Assembly: GCA_014529385.2 (NCBI GenBank)
Contig: CM043962.1
Coordinates: forward strand, 50,999,405-51,063,404
Length of the DNA stretch: 64,000 nt
Reading direction: 5' to 3'
DNA from: Adiantum capillus-veneris
Lineage: Eukaryota > Streptophyta > Polypodiopsida > Polypodiales > Pteridaceae
A model generated the notes under the pieces. It had not been told where the DNA came from. It saw only the letters and a list, made by a program, of their open reading frames with translations, and made no database searches. A program made the position numbers and the translations under genes. Of the stretch, positions 11,227 through 22,331 are shown one piece after another. Every line of letters begins with the position of its first letter. The first letter of the stretch is position 1.

Positions 11227-13948
11227 TTAGCACTGCTCCGATGCTACTGCCACACACGTCACACTGGACCACAAATGACTTCTTGAGATCTGGCAAAACA
11301 ATAACTGGATCTGAAGTCAACTTTTCCTTTAAGAGACTAAAAGCTGAAATCTCTTTTTGGGTCCATCTGAAAGTGACCTCTTTCTTTTGTAAAGCGTGAA
11401 GAGGCGATGCTATCTCTGCAAAATTTCTGATAAACCTTCTATAGTAGGAACACAATCCCAAGAAGCTTCTGACATTGTGCACAGTCTTCAAGTCTGGCCA
11501 TGTCTTGATAGCTTCGACCTTTGCGGGATCCATTCTAACACCATCCTTTGAGACTATGTGACCAAGAAAGTGGATCTCTTCGAGGAAGAATTCACTTTTC
11601 GTAGGATTGACAAGTAACCTGTGACTACACAGCTCTTCGAACACAATGGTCAAGTGACGCCTATGCTCCTCTTCATTCTTCGAATACACTATCATGTCAT
11701 CGAAGAACGTTCCAACAAACTGTTGATGCGAGCGGGAAATCCGGTCCATCATTCTGTTGAACGTGGCAAGAGCATTTGTTAGCCCAAACGGCATCACTAG
11801 AAACTCATAAAGACCAAATGTCGTTCTAAATGCAGTCTTGTACACATCCTCTGGCCTTATACGAATCTGATGGTACCCACTCTTAAGGTCTATTCTGCTG
11901 AAAATTGCAGCACCCTCTAAACGATCGAGAATATCATCAATTCTAGGAATAGGGAACCTATTCTTGATGGTATTCTTATTCAACGCACGATAATCAATAC
12001 ACATGCGCCATGAGCCATCCTTCTTCTGCACTAGGAGCACTGGGGAGCAAAAGGGTGAAGAACTAGGCTGAATCAGCCCCTTCTCTAATAACTCCTCAAC
12101 CTGGCCCATAATCTCTTTTTGCTGCGCCGCACTAACCCTGTAGGGAGGTCTATTTGGTGGGCTACACCCTGGCACCAAATCTATCCGATGGTCCTCAGGT
12201 CTCTCTGGCGGCAATTGCGACGATAATGAATCAGAAAAACAGTCATGCAAAAATGCTGACCTTTCTTTATCTAATAAAGATAAATTTGATTGATCACTAT
12301 CTAAGACATAACGTGCAAAAATCAAGTACACAGAAAGATGATTCTTTATTACAGAAGTGATAGTAGAAGTAGATACAATAGGGACTGACTCTCCTTTAAG
12401 CTTTACATCCAAGATGTGAGTTTTGCCCCTATGCTGTACAGTGATCTTTTTGTTGTAGGCATCCAAGACTCTATGCACTCGGAACATCCATGGGATCCCC
12501 AACAAGGCATCACAACCTTCTAGCGGCATGATGTAAAACTCTTCAGTGTCCACATACGACTGAATATGCAGACGCAGTTTTCCAATGATGGGAGTAACAC
12601 ACTCTGAGTGGCCAGGACATGCCAACCCTGCCTCTGCTGTGTACCCCATCTCTTCAGCTCTGATGCCCAGCTTCATAGCTAACTCTGGTGAGATAAAGTT
12701 GGCTTTGGCACGTGGATCAAAGAAGATGAGTGCCGTCTGATCCCTAACTTTACCCCATGCCCTGCATAACTCACTGGCATCTGTGCTGGGCCTGTCACCC
12801 ACCATGTCTGGCACTAAACCTGCCGTGGGTTTAGGCTTCTTGCCTGTCTGGTCTTCTTTATCCTCTGAGTCAGCTGGTCTTTTCCTTTGTGGACAATTGA
12901 TAGAAAAGTGACCAGGCTGCTCGCATATAAAGCATTTGTTCTCAGCCATTAGGACCTTCTTTTTCTCGAGCGACTTGCGCACAAAAGGCTTCCTTTTCTG
13001 TTTCTTTGCTTGCGCTCCAGAAGTCCCGGCTGAATCCTTGTCTTTGGTGGCCTTCTCTGACCCCTGTGACGCATCAGGAGCCCTTTTCACAAAGGGCTTC
13101 TTCGCTGAATTTTTCTTTTGCTGCCCTCCTTTGTCACTGCTCGAAAATCCACTGTCCTCTCCTTTCAACAAGGCAAGACCAGTGCTCGCAACTTCCATAA
13201 GCTGAGTAAGGGTAGCCACTCTGTTCTTTGTACAGAAATCGCGAAGCCCTTTAGGCAGCCCACAACAGTACTTCTCTATCTGCTCTGTCAATGGCACAAA
13301 TCTGTAGGAGGTCACTGAGAGTAACGCTTTACAAAACCTCCTATTGTACTCCAGCAAGCTCTTGCACGAAGCTGAAGTAAGTTGGTGCCGATCTGTCATG
13401 ACGTCGGCTTCAAATTCATTTGACAGCCAAGCAGATGCAAACATTTGCTTGAAGTAAACCCAAGTGGTGGGCACCTGTCCTTGCATTAACAATGTCGTCC
13501 ACCATGTAAGCGCATTGTCCTTTAAGAAAGTGGTAGCTTTCCTGACCTTCGAGGCCTCTATAAAATTCCCTCCCGCATAAGCTGTATCAAACTGCTAGAG
13601 GAAAGTGAGGGCCTTTGTCTTATCCTTGAAACGACTGAAGGTACTGAACTTTACCGCTGCACCACCTTCTTTGTAGGCCTTCGGCTTCTCTAGTGCCCCC
13701 AAGTTGTCATACGGAATGGTCTGCAACATGGGCACTGTAGTAGGCATGATCGGCACATCTTGGCCATTCACATTTTGCGTCAGAGGTGCGATATCTGGCT
13801 GCTGTCCAGAAAAACCAGCCATGCCAAAATGACCCTGTGGCACCCCAAACTGGCCCTGGTTACAGTGGAAACCTTGCTGCATGCCGATACTACCATACAT
13901 GGGGTTTGGCATGATGCCTTGCATACCCCCGAATACTATTCTTGGCAT
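11227..13948 (-). pseudogene. Element A Gag C-half, zinc knuckle, protease-like, RT, RNase H N-half
   Basis: One frame from 13948 down to the solo LTR, with a single stop (TAG) near 13594. Order: Gag domain (TWWTTL, YFKQMFASAW); basic linker; CCHC knuckle CFICEQPGHFSINC (about 12890-12935); aspartic-protease fold with FFDPRAKANFIS where D-S/T-G is expected, and CDALLGIPW; RT with RPPYRVS, IDYRALNKNTIKN, FSRIDLKSGYHQIRI, TFGLYEFLVMPFGL and FFDDMIVYSK (catalytic FFDD codons 11696-11707); RNase H start FVVQCDVCGSSIGA. RT residues look intact. The Gly-to-Arg change in the protease motif is noted separately. Confidence 0.95.
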
Positions 13949-14562
13949 GTACGGCTGACTTCCAGGCGCATAACTGCCATACTTTGGAACATTGATCCAC
14001 CCCCGAAATACCCAGGATGTACCGTGGGTGGTGGAAAAACTGAGTGCATTGCCTGGTATCCAGCTCCCTGTCCATTCAAGACAGCATGCTGGCTCTGAAA
14101 GGTGGCGGGCTGAACTGGCATAACCTGTGGAATAGGCGTTCTAGCCACCTGTTCAAGCACGGGAGGAACCTGCTTTGGAGCCCCCGACTCCGCAACATGC
14201 GACTGTTCCCTTTCCTCCTGCGCCACATGAAGTACCTGGGCTTGAGCATCAACAAGCTCCGTACGCGGCGTATGTTGCCTATTTTGCTGTTGCACTGGTG
14301 GCGCTTGCAAGAACTCCATAAACCTCGGATTCTGGACCAGTTGCGAAAAGACATTCACTGCGGCAACTAACTGAGTCTTGAACGCATCATCCTCAAGTTG
14401 CCCAGGCATAAAGCCCTGTACTACTGGAGGGACATTCACGTTGACAGGAGGTACAGACTGACGTGGCCGTGAGCTCTCGCCAATCTCAAAAACCATAGGA
14501 ATCTCCTGCCTGTCCTTTGAAGAGGAACCCTCTTCCATAATTCCCTTCCCCTTGTCGGCCAT
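13936..14562 (-). pseudogene. Element A Gag N-terminal region
   Basis: Starts MADKGKGIMEEGSSSKDR at 14562; an upstream in-frame ATG at 14586 is possible. The protein is Pro/Gln-rich and low in structure, typical of the Gag N-terminus of plant gypsy elements. A 1-nt indel near 13985 moves the sequence into the frame that continues as 13948-11227. The start lies about 80 bp downstream of the primer site. Confidence 0.85.
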
Positions 14563-14641
14563 AGTGTAATCCTCGCATTTCTGCACTCTGTGTCTTTACC
14601 CAAAACAATCCAAGCTCACCCTTTAAGGAAAAGTGATTGAT

Positions 14642-14659
14642 ATCCCGGCAATGGAACCA
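14642..14659 (-). other. Primer-binding site of element A, probably tRNA-Glu
   Basis: On the minus strand TGGTTCCATTGCCGGGAT begins directly after the 5' LTR. From memory, plant nuclear tRNA-Glu ends CCCGGCAACGGAA plus CCA, which would pair with all but one of the first 16-17 positions. It is clearly not the initiator-Met site TGGTATCAGAGC seen in C, F and G here. Confidence 0.65.
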
Positions 14660-16208
14660 TGAAACCGGTCCGTAGGGCGGTAGACGCTAGCTTTCACCCG
14701 AAATTCTTTACTTTAGACACACACACAGAGCACTTTGCAAAGGTAACTTGTAACGAGGATTAACACCTAAGTACACACACGGCTCGGAAGCTAGAATGCT
14801 CCGAGTAGACACCTACAACCTGTAGGCCCCAAAATTGGCGCCCCTTTCGGTATTTCTTTATTCTTTAACAGAGGGAATAAAACCTGTGATCTCCTACAAG
14901 CTGCCCCGCACAATCTAGGCTAAGAAACACTTGTTCTGGCCCGATTTCGGCAGCATAACTGTACTAGGACGCTTCACAGTCAGTATCCCCACGCAATAGG
15001 TGACTTTCCCGACGCATACGGACACTTTGCAAAACCTGGCGAGAATCTGCAGCACGCCGAATTCTCTGTTTTCTGCCCTGAAAATGCGCTAGTTCACCTG
15101 TACAGCGGTCCCCTCGCGTCCCTGAACCTCCTGGGGGTATTAGGGTCCATTTAGGGCTGAAACCCTAAACCTGCAAAAATACACAGCAGGCTGTAATTCC
15201 TTGTTTTGGGCTCGTTTCGCGTGCCGGTCGCATCTGTAGCAAGACCTCGAGCTCTCGCACCTGTAGGGTTACTTGCCCTTTGAATCGGACGAGATTTCTG
15301 GTGTGAAACCTCTCTGAATTCACATGTACTTGCGGGGGATTAGCCGCTAGCTAATCCAGTACCTGTGCAAGAGGCTCTTGCCTCGGCAATCGCGCATGGT
15401 CAAATGAAAAGCCCACTAGTGGGGCATAACATACTGCTCGTAGGGAGAGAGAGGGCAGTGCGTAGCGTGCAGGGCATCACTCCTGGCATCGGACTGTACA
15501 TAAGAGGGAAAGGAAGCACTCCATAGCTCTTAGCCTGTGACAGAATGCAAAAGAGGCCCTCTCCCAGCTTAAAATTCAGCGCCCATTTTTCCCTTGAGAG
15601 GCAATTGCACAGAAATGTGCCACTTGGCGCATTTACAAGCATTTTCCCGTTTTGGGTTCGCCGCTTAAAAATATCCTGACCGGTTGCCCAGTTGACTTCG
15701 CGGCAGAGTTGTAAAATGTTCCCCTAGTCATACCGGAGGTAATGACGCGAACACATTTCTCGGCCCAAAATAGCAGTTCCCTAAATTTTAGGAGATGCTT
15801 CCGTTGGGCTCCCATTGGTCTTCTGACCATCTATCCTCATTGGGACCGCATCCAAAAATGCAATGTGACCCAACTATCGGATACTTTCAGTTGGTAGTCA
15901 CACCTTGACTTTAGGCCTTTATTGAGTTCACTTCCTAGTATCCACCAACTTGCTAAGTGCGACGGGGGGACCTATATGATCTTGCTCTGAGCCTAGACAT
16001 CCTCTTACCATACGAATTCCAGTGCCGACCACTACCCATCTGCGGATGAAACTACCGTTCACATTGGCCATACAATGTTCAACCGTTTGCTACTTCAAGA
16101 CGAGGGTCTCAAAAATAAAACAAAACCCATTGGAAAGAAACCAACAACTAAAGTTAGCAATTGCCACGTCCTCGTGACATAGTTAACAGTTGCCACGTCC
16201 CCGTGACA
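14660..16208 (-). repeat. 5' LTR of element A (1549 bp)
   Basis: Aligns end to end with 7050-8620, with a ~22-bp deletion at about 15398. It begins TGAAACCGG and ends CCGTGACA on the plus strand, followed by the target copy AGCTG at 16209-16213. Confidence 0.96.
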
Positions 16209-16258
16209 AGCTGTCACGTGAAGGTGCCACGTCCCCGTGACAAGCTGTCACGTGAAGG
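16191..16258. repeat. 34-bp tandem duplication across the A LTR edge and target site
   Basis: Two identical 34-bp units (16191-16224, 16225-16258), each made of the last 18 bp of the A LTR, the AGCTG target copy and 11 bp of flank. The duplication must post-date the insertion of A. Confidence 0.95.
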
Positions 16259-16371
16259 CTGTACTTATTTCCGCTATTTGCGCTGCTGCTTTGGTAGATT
16301 TGGGGCACAAGCTTTTGGGGAGGATGCTTTTGGATCATGAGCTTTTAGAGCAATTGCTTTTGGGAATCCCT
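16214..16371 (+). mobile_element. Family B LTR (copy B'), right piece
   Basis: Continues the LTR begun at 6790: repeated GCTTTTGGG and GAGCTTTTAGAG phrases match the plus-oriented B LTR at 36400-36490. It stops at ..GGGAATCCCT, where the minus-strand B1 LTR starts (TGTAAC). The junction lies in sequence shared by both LTRs. Confidence 0.6.
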
Positions 16372-16920
16372 TGTAACAAACTTAGGCACCCCAAGTCTAG
16401 AATCTCACGACACCAGAGAGATTTACTTAAAACAATTCACAAAAAATTTAAATCACAATTCAATTTGAGACGCCACGATCTGACATAGTTCCGTGCCCAG
16501 AGAGATTGGCCCCAAAGATTGGCGCCCCTTTCGGTATTACTTTTTGTATTAACAAATTGAGCAAGTACAATTGCCCCGCCTCTTCTCTGCTTACCAGCTC
16601 GTCAACTCTGTATGAGCCAAAGAGAGCCTAGGGTCTTATTTAAAGGCCCTTGTCCTTGGAAAAGTAGATTACATGAAAAGCTTCAGTTCAAAAAGCATTT
16701 GGTGCCAAAAGCTGTCGCTCAAAGCAGCCAATGCAAGTCGTAGAATTCCGTTCAGCGTGCCATGTCAGTAGTGTAGATCGTGGGCGTCCGTACATCCAGT
16801 CATGTCAACAATTTTTACGCATTAAAAATAATGCCTTTGTGTCCCTTTGGCCCCGTCCTTAGTTGCCCATAAGTTGGAACAACTTATTAATTGATCATGC
16901 CACGTCATCAGTTTGTGACA
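16372..16920 (-). repeat. 3' LTR of element B1 (549 bp)
   Basis: Begins TGTAACAAACTTAGG and ends GTTTGTGACA on the plus strand, like the solo LTR at 10660-11226. It contains the GGCCCCAAAGATTGGCGCCC block shared with family A, and a TTTAAATAAG TATA-like element on the minus strand near 16634-16643. Confidence 0.9.
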
Positions 16921-16936
16921 TATCCCCCTCTTGAAA

Positions 16937-17519
16937 GAATGGTAATCGCCCTCGATTACGCCTGCAAAAGAGATAGAGGCCATAAACCAGTTTAGTAGAC
17001 ACTGACTCTTAAGTACCAACGCACTAGACCAAGGCAAATCTAGCGCTTGCACATAGTCGACACAATCAGTGCACATTCACATCAGATCAATCACATAGAA
17101 ATTGATTCCAAATCTAAGATGATTCCTGGCAACGTATTTAGCAATCGCATCTAGGTCTATCCCAGGCCTCACTGATGTCGGATTAGCTAATTCTTATTGC
17201 GATCATGTCTATAGATTCTCAAGATCGAAATGCTACAATCATTTCGTGTTTCAATTCGTGCACTCAAACAAATCACAAGAGAGAGTAAACATCATTCAAG
17301 TTCAATTTTGAGAATTCCCATTTTCAACATTTATAAAGTCATACAGCAGAATATTGTCAGCATAGCAGTATCCTTGAAAGCCAAAGGGAAATTAGTGACT
17401 CTTCCATCCAGGTAATCTGTGACGAAGGAGCGGAGTGACTCCCCTCTTGTGCAGTCGCGTCTGCACCAGATTCAACCCTGTTGATTCGTCGGATCTTTCG
17501 GAGTAGATGCAGCTAAACC
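16937..17519 (-). other. B1 3' untranslated region
   Basis: Non-coding region between the chromodomain and the polypurine tract. It matches 48160-48480 in element B2 (e.g. CTCACTGATGTC, GCGATCATGTCTATAGA), which confirms that B1 and B2 are one family. Confidence 0.75.
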
Positions 17520-19078
17520 GAAAGCTTCAAGGTAAAGTTCCAAAATTTGAGGAGTATCTGCTAGGTCCTCCTCCATCCACTTCACATCCAATGTCGGATA
17601 GTTCTTAAATTTCACTAAGAACCACTGAATCACTTTACCTTTCATTTTCTTTCCTTATGTGCCAGAATCTATTTTGGAACGAGTATCTCCTCGCTCTTTT
17701 CCACTTCAGGTTGCTCATCAGGCTCCCCATCAACTGACACCTAAGGGTTTCAACAGACTCACATGAAATGCATTGTGAATCTTCCAAGTATCTGGCAACT
17801 TGAGTCTGAAGGATACATCATTTATCTTCTCTTTAATCTAGAAAGGGCGATAATATCTCATGCTAAGCTTTGGAAAAAGCTACTCCTTTCCCTTTCGTTT
17901 CCTTAGGCGTGCCTTCTCAAAACGTAAGAGCACACAATCATCCTCCTTCAACTTCAAGTCGCGTCGATGTCGATCTGTTGCCTTCTTGTGCCGTGCTTGA
18001 GACTTCTCAAGAGCCTCGCGAACCTTGGCAAAAGCAATATCCAAGTCCCTCGTATACTGATTGGCTTCAAAAATCTTGTCCTTGGTGCTTAAAAATGGAG
18101 GAACTTTCATAGCACCTTCGATTACCTCAAATGGCGCCTTCCCTGTCGAGGAGTGAACCGTGTTATTGTAGGCAAATTCCACCTAAGGCAAATATTTTTC
18201 CCATTGAGTCTTTTGATCTGATATGTAAGACTTCAATAAATCCAAAACCAGTGAATTGGCTATCTGAGATTGCCCATCTATGTGTGGGTGGAATGATGAC
18301 GAGAATTGAAACCTCGTGCCAATGTTCTCCCAATAGGCTTCCAAAACAAACTTGTGAATCGGGGATCTCTGTCGGAGACTATGGTCTGAGGCATGCCATG
18401 TAACCGAAATATCTGAGCAATGAACAATCTCGCTAAATTATCAGTCTTGACTATTTTCTTTATTGGAATGAAGTGAGCTTGCTTGCTAAATCTATCAATG
18501 ACAGTCCAAATGCCATTGTGCCCACTTTGAGTCTTGGGGAGATCAAAGATGGAGTCCATAGCAATTCCTTCCTAGGGGCGGGTGGGAATGGGTAAAGGCT
18601 GTAGTAGTTCCTGTGCCTTATGCCTGTCAAACTTGACCTTTGGCATACTAAACAACTGCGAACAAAGTCGTCCACATCCTTTTTGAGTCTCGGCCAATAG
18701 AAGTAACTCTCCACACCCTTCAAGGTGGTGTCTATGCCACGGTGACCGGTAAAAGGTGAACAATGGCACTCTGGCAAGACCTTTTTCCTCAAAGGATGTG
18801 TAATACACAACATTGTTTTCCTCATCAAGTAGCCATCCCGTATAGGATACCCTAAAACTGTCTCCCCATTCTGTATCCGAGAAAAATGTCCGCAAAGTCA
18901 AGATCTGTGGCGTATTTGTCAACCATATCCTCGAAGCTTCTGTGATGAATCGCGGAAATAGCCAGAACTAAGGGCTTCTGAGATAATACATCTGCCACTA
19001 AATTTTTTTGTCCTTGAACATGGACAATCTGGAAGTGAAACTGTGACAAGATGTTAGCCCATCGCATCTACTTTTCCA
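17520..19078 (-). pseudogene. Element B1 RNase H end, integrase and chromodomain, degenerate
   Basis: From right to left: MRWANILSQFHFQIVHVQGQ (RNase H end, about 19067-19010); integrase zinc region HRGIDTTLKGVESYFYWP and SCLVCQ (about 18750-18650); core MDSIFDLPKTQSGHNGIW (first Asp, 18559) and IVSDRDPRFTSLFW (second Asp, ~18360); MEFAYNNTVHSSTGKAPFEV (18182); [13 protein letters not shown] (~17760); chromodomain remnant [19 protein letters not shown] (about 17570-17640). At least four frame changes and several stops make it non-functional. Confidence 0.9.
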
Positions 19079-19425
19079 GATTTCAGCCCTTAGATCGGTC
19101 TCGTCATCCCCGTCGTCGACATCGATCTAGCCGAGACTTGCATCAATCACATGCATTCACTTTGTACCAGTTTGTGCAATCAATCGTAGACCACTCTCGC
19201 CAACAAGAGTGGGGCCTTTGGAGGAGGGTTTTACGTCGTCTCTGGTGTCGTATTTCTCTTCTCTCTCTATCTCTCAGTCTCATACACTTTCTCGCACTGT
19301 GTCCATTGCACTCTCTCATTAAGAACGGAAGGCTCTTCCTTCCATAAGAACAAAAAGGAACCTTGAGCACATTATGGAGCACTCATCTTGAGCAAAGTTC
19401 AACATTCATTCCGCTGCACCTAACA
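19079..19425 (+). repeat. 5' LTR of element C, left ~735 bp missing
   Basis: Matches the last ~365 bp of the 3' LTR (from about 23399), ending CACCTAACA. The left edge is a fusion with element B1 at 19078, so most of the LTR, including its promoter-proximal end, has been deleted. Confidence 0.92.
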
Positions 19426-19426
19426 T

Positions 19427-19438
19427 TGGTATCAGAGC
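19427..19438 (+). other. Primer-binding site of element C (initiator-Met type)
   Basis: TGGTATCAGAGC lies one base after the LTR end; it is complementary to the 3' end of plant initiator tRNA-Met. Confidence 0.93.
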
Positions 19439-19872
19439 TTTGGCAGCGTTTTGTATCACTCAAGGAAAGAACCACAAGAATCACAAGAATTTTTTTGCTT
19501 ATTGTGGTCGCACGAACCCAAGTTCGCTTGGGCGTGTCGATTCCTAAATGTGTTTTTGAAGAGTGACAAGAATCCCAAGAAAGAAGGGCTTGTCCAGCCT
19601 CTCCTTGTGCCTCTTTTCACTCATTGAGAGCGGACCGTGCACTTAGCGGCTGGCCAATCGACGTAAAGTGGGAAAAAAGCAACCTTGGTGTGAGTTCAAA
19701 GCCGCCAAGGGGTGCGTCCGCGGAAAAGAGCAAAACTCGGGTGAAGAGAAGATCCTTCTCGAACACAGATTGCAACCAAAAGAAGACCCTCAAGAACCTC
19801 AAGAACCTCAAGACCCTCAAGAACCCAAGAACCCAAGTTCCTCGTGAACTTAAGAACCAAAGATCATAGTGC

Positions 19873-21640
19873 ATGGTCATCACCCGAAGCGGAATGGATA
19901 CTTCGCATACAGGTGATGAGCATGAGAGAGGCGACGAAGAATTTTTCCCACGAGGAGGTTTTTCCGACCCTTCCCCTTCTCCTTCTACGCCACGAGTTGT
20001 ACCAAATCCTATGGAGGTGATGGTCAAGTCGATGTTGGAGATGATGGCACAACAAGAAACGAATCGCGTTGCGATGGCACAACTAGAAAGAAAAGCAGAA
20101 CGACAGGAAGCCTTGGAGCGTGAACGCCAACTCAAACAAGACACCTTTGAGCGTGAGCGTGATTAAGCGCGCTTGGCGGCCGAAGAACGACAGGCCGAGC
20201 GCTACAGAGTGAACATCGCATGCAAGAGTTGGTACGACATGTTCTCGCTTCAAAGTCCGAGCCAGCCAAAGATCCAACAACCCAGTCACAGAGAAGTTGA
20301 CTTTTAGTAAGTATGATGGTAAGATGGATGCTACGGTTATTCATTCTTGGTTGCATCAATTTAATGCTTATTTTGCGACAACTAAGAAGACAGGGATTAG
20401 CAAGGTTTTGACGGCAGCTATGTACCTTGCCGGTGATGCCATCATCAATTGGTACCACGCATGGCAAGAGGGACAGTTAGCCGCGACCTAGAGGAAGCCG
20501 ACAAATTCACGTCCCTTTCCTTCAATTGGGCTGATTTCCAAGACAAGCTGAAGGCGCGGTTTATGTCATCTCAGTACCTCGCACGATTGAAGGACGATTG
20601 GTGCGCTCTCAAGCAAAATGGTATGCCGGTTATGTCTTTCTCTAATTGTGTTTTGCAGCTAGGTACCCAATTATGTAAGTCGGATGATGAGCGCAAAGAG
20701 GCATTCCTTTATGGATTGGACGAGTATATCAAGTATGATGTGGAGATGCTCGATCCAATCGATCTCAACAAGGCGGTAGCGATTGCTCTCGCACAGGAGA
20801 TGAAGCACAACAAGGGAAAGCCTAAGGAGAACAAGACTGCCACAAGTACCTCTCAGACTTCTTAGAACGCTCAGAACGGTAACAATGGTAAGAACGGTAA
20901 CTCTTCTAACCAATCTTCCAACAGTCTCTCAGAAAAGAACTCTTCCAATGAACCTAAGGGTAAGGCTAACACAATTGCTAAACCTAAGCTCACTCCAGAT
21001 GAAAAGGTAGCACAAGGAATTTAAGGAGGATACATCACGTCGAAAGAGCAAGAGCACTTATTCTAAGGAAGGTCGTTGTTTTCATTGTCACATTAAGGGT
21101 CACATAAAAAGAACATGTCCTAAGCTTGACTCTAATGAATCTAAAGAATCCACAAAACCCACTTCCTCTGTCAATGCAATCAATGACAACACGAGTGTGC
21201 TCCAAGTTTCTCCTGACCCTCCCATTGATGAGTCTCTCATTAAATGTTATGGTCATATGACGGGGCAACGTTTTGTCATATTGTTTGACCTAAGCAGTAT
21301 GCATGATGTGATCAGTCCCTCTCTTGTTGAGAGAGCCCGCCTAGAGGTTAGTCAGAAATCTCCTCTCGATGTCTCTGGCTTCGCTCCCGGTATGGACTCT
21401 TTCATCACGAAAGAGTGTCTTGATGTGTTGTTTACAGTTCAACAAGCTGCTTTCCGTAGAATTTTTTGTCTCTCCTCTCTCAGGATGTGATATGATTTTG
21501 GGCATTCGATGGTTTCGTGAGCATAACCCTCTCATTGATTGGGCGGAATATACGTTCACTTTCAATGCCAAAAGTGACTCTCCCATTGTCATTCGTGGAG
21601 AGCAAGTTGTTCATTCTCCCTCTCTCATTGCTAATGTGTA
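19873..21640 (+). pseudogene. Element C Gag and protease-like polyprotein, degenerate
   Basis: Starts MVITRSGMDTSHTGDEHER at 19873, followed by a coiled-coil stretch rich in Glu/Arg/Gln (about residues 55-97). A TAA (20164-20166) that looks like a mutated Gln codon and frameshifts follow. The retrotransposon Gag core is clear: TFSKYDGKMDATVIHSWLHQ, AINWYHAW-type, DFQDKLKARFM and AFLYGLDEYIKYDVE (20297-20790). A CCHC knuckle CFHCHIKGHIKRTC lies near 21075-21120. The protease-like fold has FVILFDLSSMHDVIS (no D-S/T-G) and CDMILGIRWFREHNP near 21490-21530. At least three frames are used, so it is a pseudogene. Confidence 0.88.
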
Positions 21641-22331
21641 GGCGAAGATTGAACGGATTCAGGAAAAGGAGACACTCTCAGTCTCTTCTTCTCCAAAGCA
21701 TGACACACAAGATTTGCATGATGATGAGCATGATGATTTGGATGACAATCACAAGCATGATGATTTGCATGAAGAGGACGTGATTGTTCACAAGGATGAT
21801 GAGTTAGTTGATGCTTTTTCTAGCGAAGCTAACCTCGTTGCAGATTCGATCAATCACGAAGGATCGATCTTGGCTCTCGAGCCTAGGTCCAAAGAACCCT
21901 TACAGGAAGTACTATGTGTTCGCATGATTTGTCAGCACGCATTGTTCGAGTGTTTCATTCGTGATCGTTTCCTGTTATTTAGTCAGCGTCTTTATGTGAT
22001 CCCTTGTCCTAGGCATGACATATTGTCCGTTGAGCATGTTTCGCTCATGAATGAGTAGGAGTGTATGCGGATTGTTCATGAAAAGCTGAAAATTATGTAT
22101 GTAAGGAAGTCACATTCCATGTCTCTTCCTTGGCATGACACATTTGTCGAAAGAGCATATGACAGTATGAGCACCGAGCATGGGCATTTTCGTTGCGAAT
22201 TGCCACAGCTGATTGCTTTAGATCAGAAGAGAAAGATTCGATCTCATTGTTTGCGTGTGTGTGGTGAACGGTTTGGCACTCCGTTTCTTTGTTCATCTAC
22301 ATTGCATGCACAGTCTATTAGGACGACATGA
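21641..22331 (+). pseudogene. Element C unknown C-terminal region, His/Asp-rich
   Basis: In the frame from 21714 to a TAG at 22056-22058 and on to 22331 lie HDDEHDDLDDNHKHDDLHEE (acidic, His-rich), then MICQHALFECFIRDRFLLF and LPWHDTFVERAYDSMSTEH. I recognise no domain. The place where RT would normally stand is occupied by this region. It could be a lineage-specific Gag extension or the scrambled remains of pol. Confidence 0.5.

Larger units (their letters stand above)
7050..16208 (-). mobile_element. Element A: 9.2-kb Ty3/gypsy chromovirus, full structure, dead
   Basis: Complete structure on the minus strand: 5' LTR 14660-16208, primer site 14642-14659, gag, zinc knuckle, protease-like domain, RT, RNase H, integrase, chromodomain, polypurine tract 8621-8632, 3' LTR 7050-8620. 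The 5-bp target duplication AGCTG lies at 7045-7049 and 16209-16213. LTRs begin TG and end CA and differ by about 4% over the first 300 bp by eye. The domain order RT-RH-INT and a C-terminal chromodomain define a Ty3/gypsy chromovirus. Coding is broken by a frameshift in gag (~13985), a stop (~13594), a solo-LTR insertion (10660-11226) and a frameshift before the integrase tail (~9260). Confidence 0.96.
16372..19078 (-). mobile_element. Element B1: 5'-deleted Ty3/gypsy chromovirus
   Basis: 3' LTR 16372-16920, polypurine tract TCTTTCAAGAGGGGGATA on the minus strand directly beside it, then a ~600-bp untranslated region, chromodomain, integrase and the end of RNase H. At 19078 the element is cut within the RNase H (MRWANILS region) and fused to the LTR of element C. 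RT, protease, gag and the 5' LTR are absent. The protein style is close to element A. Confidence 0.9.
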
